NCBI GenBank assembly: GCA_016617855.1
Contig: JAECUM010028771.1
Span: forward strand, 1-64,000
DNA length: 64,000 bases
Origin: Megalonaias nervosa
Lineage: Eukaryota; Mollusca; Bivalvia; Unionida; Unionidae
Direction: 5' to 3'
The notes under the pieces were generated by a model, which saw only the letters and a program-made list of their open reading frames with translations, was not told where the DNA came from and made no database searches. Shown one piece after another: positions 56,525-64,000 of the stretch. Each line of letters starts with the position of its first letter. Position 1 is the first letter of the stretch. The translations under genes and the position numbers were made by a program.

Positions 56525-56965
56525 GTACTAATTCAGTTCCCATAGAAAACCTAGGCAAACAGCATGATATTAAAAATTCCATAACTTATAATTTCTGAAT
56601 GCTCATGAGCAAACTTATATTTATCATTATATACATATCCTTGAAAAAGCTTCAGTGTCAAGAAAACCATATGAGCCATGACATTTTCTGGATGTACATG
56701 TGTTTGAAACATGTGCTGTCAAAGTTTTACCAAAAAGTCAGGTGCTGATTTCGTTAACAAGACTTCCAAACTCAAGTTTCTAATGGTTCTGAAAATTCTA
56801 TCAGTGAAACAAGGTCTCTCCTTTCTTCAGTTATAATTAGAATAAGTCCTCAAAAGATTCTTTTTACTAAAACCTTACTTTCATTATCAACTAATCCTGA
56901 CCAGTCAAACCCATATATACTCTATTTTATCTTCCCCCATTTCTAGACTGGTTTCCATTCTTCAA
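56525..56965. repeat. Long direct repeat D (copy 2)
   Basis: Second copy, same orientation, about 1.37 kb to the right of the first and roughly 80 percent similar by eye, so an old segmental duplication or two copies of one dispersed element. Confidence 0.8.
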
Positions 56966-57119
56966 TATCATTAGTACCCTGAGACCAATAGGCATTCTAT
57001 ATGGACTGAACTGTGGGAAGGCTGGGAGGGTGTATTATGATTTGGTATGTATTAACGAAGAAACACATTTTTCTATAGAAAGTTGGTCTCTTCTTCAAAT
57101 ATATTACCCAATCACAGTA

Positions 57120-58600
57120 CCTTATAAGAATAGGTAAGAAGTGAAGAGAGTTGTGTCCCCATCCACCAGAGAAGCCATCTCAAGTCCTCTAAGGTATGTG
57201 AGATGACTTTCAGATAACCTTACTAGAAAGTAGGCTCCTTTTGTTGGAGAGTGGCATCGAAAGGGAAAATTTTCTCTCCTGCATGTCAGTCAAAAGTCAT
57301 AAAGCATCATCCTTATGAAGCTGTTCAATAATCCAGGAATGTAATCTGTTGCACCACAGATATAGGTCCATTTGGGTTGGTTTGAGCCTTTGGAGATGAA
57401 AGATCTAGGGGCTAGAGAAAGTGGATCTCCATCCCATGGCATGGATATGTTTGTTAGGGAACAGTTTCTGCAAAATGTAACGCTTGTTGTGAATGCCCTA
57501 ACTTCATGTGTCAATATGTGTAGCAGATTCTTTTGATTTGGGATTATTTCCTGATATACAGCATGAAAAACTATTTATCCAGGAAGAAAATGTCATTGCT
57601 GATATGTCATTTATTCCCACTATTTGAGGGTTAAGAACAGGCACGATCTCCCTTGATGCATCGGCTTGGACCTTCCTAAGTACCACTTCAGAGTTAGCAT
57701 TGGGTCCTGTTAGACACCCTTGAGATGAAGTGTCCAGGGTAGACAGGGATTTCACTACATCAATCCTATTTCTCACAAATGGGAGCCTGTTTAATGGCAA
57801 TGAAAGCAGGGGCCACCATGTGCAATACTGACCCATCTTGTCAGAAGTACAAGTAGTTCGTGTGAATTGATAGTGCATGCATTTTGCTGATTATACCTAC
57901 CATTGCAAATGCAATGAGGAAGAGAGCTTTATATGAGAAGTAAATCAATGAGTCTCTTGACAGCAGTTCAAATGGTATCTTGTTCAACCTGATCATAAAT
58001 GATCATAGATTCAGCTTTGATCCAACATCTTTGGATGTGTGTGTTGTCGAATTTAGAAGAGTAGACATATCCATATTTTGTCCACTATCCTCTCTCCATG
58101 ATGATGCATCATGTCAGAGCACGTGGGATGGTAGCATTTGGTTGTGATTGGTACTACTTATTTCTCCTTAAGTTGCAATGTTTGAGGTAATGAAGCCTGC
58201 AGTGTTACAGTGTTTTCTTTGGCACACAGCAATGTGAAGATTTTCCATTTGCCTTCATACACTTTTCAAGTGAAGGGCCATCTTGGTTCAATGATTCTCT
58301 CCACCACTGGTTGTGAGAACTTTATGTGACTGGTGAGACAAACGTTGGAGAAGTTTGGTATTCTGAAAACCCTAGGGACAATGAGAACATTCTGCTTGCT
58401 GATTAGTCTGAAATACGACAAACTTGTACATGGATTTGTCACTGAAGACACCACTTTAGAAAATCCACCTTGCCAGACAACACACCATCCCATAAGCTCT
58501 TCTTGCCCTTGACGAGTCAAATTGAGAAGGCATGGTGGTTTGAATTGGCTTGCATATGCTGTTATTCTAGTTGCATATGAGCTGTCAAAGAGGTGGGGGA
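57120..58600 (-). pseudogene. Possible degraded mobile-element coding region, unrecognised
   Basis: GC content is higher than in the surrounding intron, and three successive minus-strand frames of 74-124 codons lie in one direction (58520-58266, 57878-57504, 57514-57290), broken by stops. Segments such as WCVVWQGGFSKVVSSVTNPC and KWTYICGATDYIPGLLNSF look protein-like, but I cannot assign a family. It could be a decayed transposon or an old pseudogene inside the intron. Confidence 0.35.
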
Positions 58601-58971
58601 ATGGAGCTTATTAAAGTATGTATTTCAAGCATTCTATAATGTATCTTTCATGATAACATCTTACGAGTGCTTACCTGACCACATTTGTGATTCTGATGCT
58701 ATTAAAAAAGGATGACTATTTATTCCACTACTAGATAACTTCACAAACATGCATGGTTCGAATTAATCAATCATGAAAATTTTGCCTACATCCTCTGAGT
58801 ATAGTAAGACTTGTGTAAATCAGGAGTCCAAGCAAAGAAATAACTGTCCTTGTCTCTGACTCTCATAATACTGTAGCTTCATGCACTCCAGAAGAATCCT
58901 AGTATCAACAGAATAAGGTAATAATTTGTGAAATATTAAAACTTCCAGGTGTTACTGACAAACTTAAATAC

Positions 58972-59120
58972 CTGTGGAATTTGATCAATGTGTGTTCCCA
59001 CTAAAATTACTGGTGGTGGGATGACTTTATGAGATGACATAAGGGAATCTGCAGAATTCAAGTTTTCCTTTTCAGGTGGTGCACATGAATGTATCGAATT
59101 CATCCAGATCTCAGCTAGGT
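58972..59120 (-). CDS. Roc-COR-HEPN gene, exon 2: G4 motif of the Roc GTPase
   Basis: The acceptor CTTTTTCAG (AG at 59122-59121) starts an exon with AC, which completes GAC with the last G of exon 1. It reads DLAEIWMNSIHSCAPPEK and then PPPVILVGTHIDQIPQ. The THID in VGTHID is the G4 (N/TKxD-type) guanine-specificity motif, in the THxD form common in Roc domains. The donor GTATTT (GT at 58971-58970) leaves phase 0, matching exon 3. Confidence 0.82.
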
Positions 59121-59669
59121 CTGAAAAAGACAAAATACAAAACATCATTGATTCTGTAAACAATGTCAGAATGAAGTACATGTACTTATTGGCAAGATAT
59201 TTTTATAACCAATACTCGCTTTCAGTCCCTGACACGCTGTTGTTTCTATTACCTAAATTTATAATAAAACATGTGAAGCCTCAACTCTGATTAAGAACAA
59301 ATGGTGATTGCAACAATAACTCAATTTCATTCTTATTCTCCAGTTCTTAATTATGGAATTGACCAAATAAAACTTCATCCATCAGCTTTACTGGAAATGA
59401 AGTTTAATTAGGTGTTACATATTTCTGAAGTAGTTAGTGAACTTGCTGTTAATTAGATTTTTAAAACAGTGGAGCATAATAAAATACTGTTGTTGGGTGA
59501 AATTTTATCTTACAAATTTCTGAAAGAAAAAATGATTGTTATAAATCATTAGTTGGAGAGGAAACCTGTTAATCATAGAAGGATAATACTAATACTAAAG
59601 CAGCAGTAAATCTGGAACAAAAATGACACATTTTCTGGTGTATTTGGGTAGAAACAGCAGAGAACTCAC
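59121..59669. other. Intron, no other feature seen
   Basis: AT-rich 549-base intron between the G3 and G4 exons. Confidence 0.6.
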
Positions 59670-60249
59670 CATGAACTTTGCACTTCATTATCCCCTTACT
59701 GTCGAAGTAACACTCATCTTCTACAAGATCACTGACCTCTCTACTGGCATCTGAAACCAAGAGGTATATGGCACGTCTTGTCAGGAACATCTGGTGTGTT
59801 GTGTAAAATGTATACTGCCCGGCAAAATCCAACATTGTTAAATGTGCATATTTGTTTACATCTTGTTTTGCTTTATCGGGATTTTGTTGCAACAATTCTA
59901 ATATTTCCCTTAATGGATCTGTCTTGTCATTTTCAGTGGCAACATTTTCTCCAAGCTCTGATCCAGGCCTTGTGTTTGTTTCAGACTGAGTGAGGTTGCT
60001 CTGAACTACAGCGGAAGATGTTTCTTGTAGACTAGATGTAGATGAAAGATTTTGGCCAAAGTTCTGCTCCTGAGAACTGTGATATAGCACTTCTGTATTC
60101 TTGTCATCATCAGCAACACGACTTATAGTACTGCCATCAGTTCTCTCTCTTTGATTTGAGCTTGCATCTAGTTCCGAATCAACAACCATTCACCCTGTTT
60201 TGTAATTCTCATTTAGGACCTTGACAAGGTTTATAATCCTGTTCTGAAT
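59670..60249 (-). CDS. Roc-COR-HEPN gene, exon 1 of the window: G3 motif of the Roc GTPase
   Basis: The donor GTGAGT (GT at 59669-59668) is strong. From the ATG at 60189 the frame reads a serine/threonine/acidic linker, then TDPLREILELLQQNPDKAKQ, YAHLTMLDFAGQYTFYTTHQ with the G3 motif DFAGQ, and RAIYLLVSDASREVSDLVED. A likely acceptor (TTGTTTTCAG, AG at 60251-60250) lies farther upstream; between it and the ATG the frame is coding-like (IINLVKVLNENYK) but has a TGA at 60192-60190. Either translation starts at 60189, giving a Roc without P-loop, or the TGA is a lesion. No exon with the P-loop (G1) was recognised between here and 64000. Confidence 0.78.
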
Positions 60250-61577
60250 CTGAAAACAAGAGGAACACTGAATACAGCTTTGCCTCAGGCAATCAAGCTG
60301 TAATGAAATTTGAAAGCATAATACAGTTCATATAACTTTTTGTTTCCCTAATACATTTGGCGATGCAGCTATGCTCCTCCAGGCTCACGACAAGATCAAG
60401 TGCTGCAGTTGAGGGGTAAATACCAAGCTACTCACCACCAAATGTCTGTTGTCACATGTGTACCTCCACCGTAGTAGCATAAATTAAATGCATGAATATT
60501 TACTTAATATAGTTAGTATGTAACATTTGTTATATTTAGCAATTCATTAAATTTGTACTATAAATTCATGAGATATGTATACATGCAAATGGAACATTGA
60601 TTAGGCATTGGTGACTTCCAGTCTTCTGCCCACTGCACACATACAAATGCCTAATGTATTTGAATCAATGGTCATTGACAAAGATTTGACCACTTTCTTG
60701 CACCCTTTTGTATATTCATTTAAGTCATTAACAGATCATGTTTACCACTTGCACCTTTGCAAAAAAGAAGGATAAGTTTCAGATCTGGAGTAAAATGGGA
60801 CCATGACACAATAAAATAGTGGGTATGATATGTAAATATAAAAATGAAGTCCAATTATCACTTTTCTGAACATGCAGGGCCGGCATAGCCAATAAAATGC
60901 GTCTTTTAGACACTTAAGCATCCATGAAAATGAAACTCTAACAAACAGTTGTATCTGGATCCATTTAGAAGTAACCTCAAAAATTTACTTGCTACCCCAC
61001 CTTCAGGTGAAAATGAAAAGAATTTCCATGGGACAATGAGTTGATCATTAATTAGTCTTTGGTTTACAATCTAATTGAATTGCTGATATTCTTTTCAGAA
61101 GTGTCATAGTGACGCTCAATTTTTATCAGACAAAGCGGATAAAACTGTTATTAATTTGCATGAAATTCCAATGTGAAACATTTTCTTTCAAGAGGTATTA
61201 TACAAATTAATTTCATAAATGCATTCTGTCCTTATGTTTTACTCCAAAATTTAAACCAGGAACCCATACAATTATGCAATACCATATTAAGTCATTCAGC
61301 TCCAACTGTTCACATTGTTAATTTCACATCTCCCATATAACAGTTGTCATACACAGAGCCATCATAAGGGGCAGGTAATATGGGCAACTGCCCGGGGTGC
61401 AAACCCTACGAGGGGGTATGCCATTTTGTGCAGTTTTGCATTTTTTTTTTTCCAAGTGGGAGGCACCAAGGGTGACACTCATCCAGGGCACTATTTCATC
61501 CAGGGAAAACTTGCAGTGTCTCTGGTTATAAATCTGCAGAAAATGTAGAATTAGCCTCCTGCATGTCACCTATCCTG

Positions 61578-61583
<6 letters not shown>
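60250..61583. other. No gene recognised
   Basis: Upstream intron or 5' flank of the Roc-COR-HEPN gene. AT-rich; 61360-61500 is GC-richer, with GGGGTGCAAACCC-type text, but carries no supported gene. Confidence 0.45.

Positions 61584-61635
<52 letters not shown>
61584..61635. repeat. (GT)n microsatellite
   Basis: About 26 GT dinucleotides; unlike the one at 25034 it is not followed by the SINE tail. Confidence 0.95.
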
Positions 61636-61636
<1 letters not shown>

Positions 61637-61904
61637 TGAAATCCTCAAACTGAACACTCAGGATACATGTAATGAAATCCCCTAAAGACAAATAATTTCT
61701 TTTCTTTTCTTATTTCAATTCAATTTTTTTCCAATAAACTGAAAAAAACCTCAACTCCAAATAATGAAACATATTTTGATCTTGAATTTCAATTTTACTC
61801 TGAAATGCCCACCCCCATAATTTGAACTTCATGCAAACATGGAAATGTAATTTAGTTGTGAATTCTAATTGTGATGGCCAAAATGGAAAACAGAATGAGA
61901 TTAA

Positions 61905-62060
61905 TTTCATTTAGAACCAACTAGACACCATAATAAGTATTCATGTGAAGACGCCATGTTATGTCCATCCATTCAGGATGAATAGCGATAACAAGATTTT
62001 CAAGATGGCTACACTGGTGGCCATATAGGGGTGTTCTACAGATATTATAAACTTCAAAGA
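61905..62060. repeat. Dispersed repeat family B (copy 3, partial)
   Basis: ATTTAGAACCAACTAGACAC, TCCATTCAGGATGAATAGC and CAAGATGGCTACACTGGTGG match the end of the copy at 25179-25690. Confidence 0.6.
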
Positions 62061-62384
62061 GAGTGGTGGGTGCTAAGTGAAGTTGTTTATGCTTGCAACA
62101 TGCACAATGAGGAGAATGTATGTATACCTCTATGTTGTTTTATTGTAATGTGGCTGAAATTTCTTTGGATATTGCACTTGTGGAAATTGTACATGATCTA
62201 AGCATACAGCTAACCAAAATGACTGCTCCTTTGTGCTAAAAAAGCAGCCTAGATTAGTCTAAAAGTACACTATTTTTAGCAGTTATTAAAATAGTGAAAA
62301 TACATTTTGCCTGACTGGACAATGCCATCTTCTGAAAGTGCAATGAATGTAAAACAATATGTTATTTGCTCTTTATTACAATTT
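62061..62384. other. No gene seen
   Basis: AT-rich sequence without a supported feature. Confidence 0.5.
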
Positions 62385-62672
62385 ACCTCTGAGGTCCAGG
62401 AAGTAAAAATGATCTAATGGAGGTAGCAGTTTATTTTATAGGTGAACATTTGAAGCAAGGCCAAGTTGTATCCTTAATAAACCAAAATACACTCATCAAT
62501 CAAACACCTATATAAAGGAAATAAAAAGTTCCTTTTTCACTACCTAAGACATAAAAGGTCATTTTTAAATAACTAGCATAACCAGTGAAGAAATTCTGTT
62601 AAATTCTTTTTCTTAAATATTTAACCTATGCAAAGTATGAAACTGTAGAGTGCCACCTTAAAACAAATCTGA
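62385..62672. repeat. Long direct repeat E (copy 1)
   Basis: ACAATTTACCTCTGAGGTCC, AGGAAGTAAAAATG, GCCAAGTTGTATCCT, AACTAGCATAACCAGTGA and GTAGAGTGCCACCTTA appear in the same order at 63392-63676. Confidence 0.78.
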
Positions 62673-63384
62673 AAGTTTGTGCAATTAGTTTTCTTATTTT
62701 CATATAATCATGTATGTTGTTCTCAACAAATTGGTACATTAATATGGATGTTATCTATGAAAATTAGCTAATTATGGTTATTTTGCTCATGCTTACACAA
62801 TATGTCTGGAGGTAGTAGTGTGTGTCATGACCTTAATCATGGGGATATTAGAAGTCTCAGAACACAGGAGTGAAGTCAACTTAAATTTAAAACCATTACA
62901 TTCAAGTGAAATACATATAGTGTGAAAATGTTTCTTTTCATTCATCTGTAATGAAATTAAGAAATAAATGATCACAAGGAAAAATCACATTTTTCCATAT
63001 TCGAGTGTTAGAACAATAAGCAAAGATTTTAACCTCTGACCTTCATGAACCTCACTGCTCCATTCTTTTTCAAACTGTAAAAAATTTACTGGTGACATTG
63101 CAAAAAAATTGTGGCAAGTTTCATGTTCATGTCTTTCAGCACAACACTGGTTGCAATGCTAACAAAATAAAATGTGCATTTTTAAAATACCTCACTTTGT
63201 GTCATAAGAGGCAGGGGGACTGGGCTTGCGTGGGACTTTGATGCCAATAAATACTGTTCTGTGGAGGGGGGAATACATAGAATTATTTATCAGGACTGTT
63301 TTGATGCTTGCAACTTAAGTGTTTCAGTCATACAACCAAAATTAAATCGTACCAAATGCATAAAATGTAAAAAAATGTATCCGC
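62673..63384. other. No gene seen
   Basis: AT-rich sequence between the two copies of direct repeat E. Confidence 0.5.
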
Positions 63385-63683
63385 TCTATTCTTACAATTT
63401 ACCTTTAAGTCCAGGAAGTGAAAATGACAAAGTGGAACTAACAGTTTTTTTAAAGGTGCACATCTGAAATAAGACCAAGTTGTACACTCTAAAACCCATA
63501 TTACACCCATCAGTCATGCACAAAAATAAAGGGAATTAAAACTTCTTTGAACGATACCTAGGATATACAAGGTATATTTCAAATAACCAGTATAACCAGT
63601 GACGAAAACCAGGGATATGTTTTTCAATAAAATTCAAACCCAATATAAAATACAAAACTGAAGAGTGCCACCTTAGAACCATT
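63385..63683. repeat. Long direct repeat E (copy 2)
   Basis: Second copy in the same orientation, 1.0 kb to the right of the first and diverged by substitutions and small gaps. Confidence 0.78.
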
Positions 63684-64000
63684 TTCAAGATATGCACTGT
63701 GGCTGCCATATTTGACAACAGATCAAATGGAACTGTCTAGTAGATAAAGAAGATCACCCCACTAACCCCCATCAGCCACTTTCACATCAAACTAACATAA
63801 CAGTTTGCTGCAATTTCCTGGCTATCTAAAATAAGACACAGAAAACGTGTGTTTCCTATTGCACTCACTTTAAATTAGGGTACGTAGGTAGGCTTTTTAT
63901 ATATCCATAGCACAAGTGGATGTGACCATGGTATGTTTTTGAATTTCTTAAACAAGAAATATATAAAGGTGTTTGCAACCCCTGTTTATTTCTAAATCAC
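63684..64000. other. No gene seen
   Basis: AT-rich sequence to the window edge. Confidence 0.5.

Overview
The window looks like nuclear DNA of a marine invertebrate. It is AT-rich, full of simple repeats and minisatellites, carries tRNA-derived SINEs, and holds a widely spaced multi-exon gene with GT-AG introns. The SINE tails, the dispersed short repeats and the type of host gene fit a lophotrochozoan, most likely a mollusc; this is an inference, because no species-diagnostic locus is present.

Region 1 (about 304-13032, possibly to 14.8 kb) is a decayed Polinton/Maverick element (adintovirus-like endogenous dsDNA virus/transposon). Order on the + strand: C-terminal end of the packaging ATPase (cut on its left by a SINE), a coiled-coil protein, the penton (minor capsid) protein, a small basic protein, the double jelly-roll major capsid protein, a small hydrophobic-tail protein, a basic/hydrophobic mini-protein, the adenovirus-type cysteine protease, a zinc-ribbon mini-protein, a parvovirus-like phospholipase A2 protein, a chromodomain-bearing retroviral-type integrase (N-terminus missing) and the protein-primed family B DNA polymerase. 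Two small unknown ORFs lie near the integrase and one follows the polymerase. On the opposite strand, between integrase and polymerase, sits an HNH endonuclease with NUMOD-type DNA-binding modules, an unusual cargo. A second, stand-alone NUMOD1-like ORF lies at 14.2-14.5 kb. Most of the large genes carry frameshifts or stops, so the copy is dead; the penton, the 132-residue protein and the phospholipase protein remain open.

Region 2 (13-28 kb) is repeat-rich intergenic DNA: a 205-bp fold-back element, four copies of one tRNA-derived SINE family (one with a clear 14-bp target-site duplication, one only a tail; the copy at 1-303 is a fifth), compound microsatellites and several short tandem arrays.

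Region 3 (28.5-60.25 kb, minus strand) is one host gene of at least eight exons spread over about 32 kb. It encodes the G3-G4 part of a Roc GTPase domain, a COR domain and a C-terminal DZIP3-type HEPN domain with an R-x4-H motif. The exon phases agree at nearly every junction. Two in-frame stops and one junction without a phase-compatible donor suggest that this copy is a pseudogene, or that its sequence contains errors. The P-loop exon was not found and may lie beyond 64 kb. Its introns hold a second Polinton remnant (a minus-strand integrase at about 35.3-36.0 kb) that abuts a 48-bp minisatellite of about 34 copies in two sub-families, a 55-bp minisatellite of 15 copies, a near-perfect 31-bp inverted repeat, and several pairs of diverged dispersed repeats.

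The main items for follow-up are the HNH/NUMOD genes in and beside a Polinton, and the Roc-COR-HEPN architecture (GTPase switch plus probable RNase domain).
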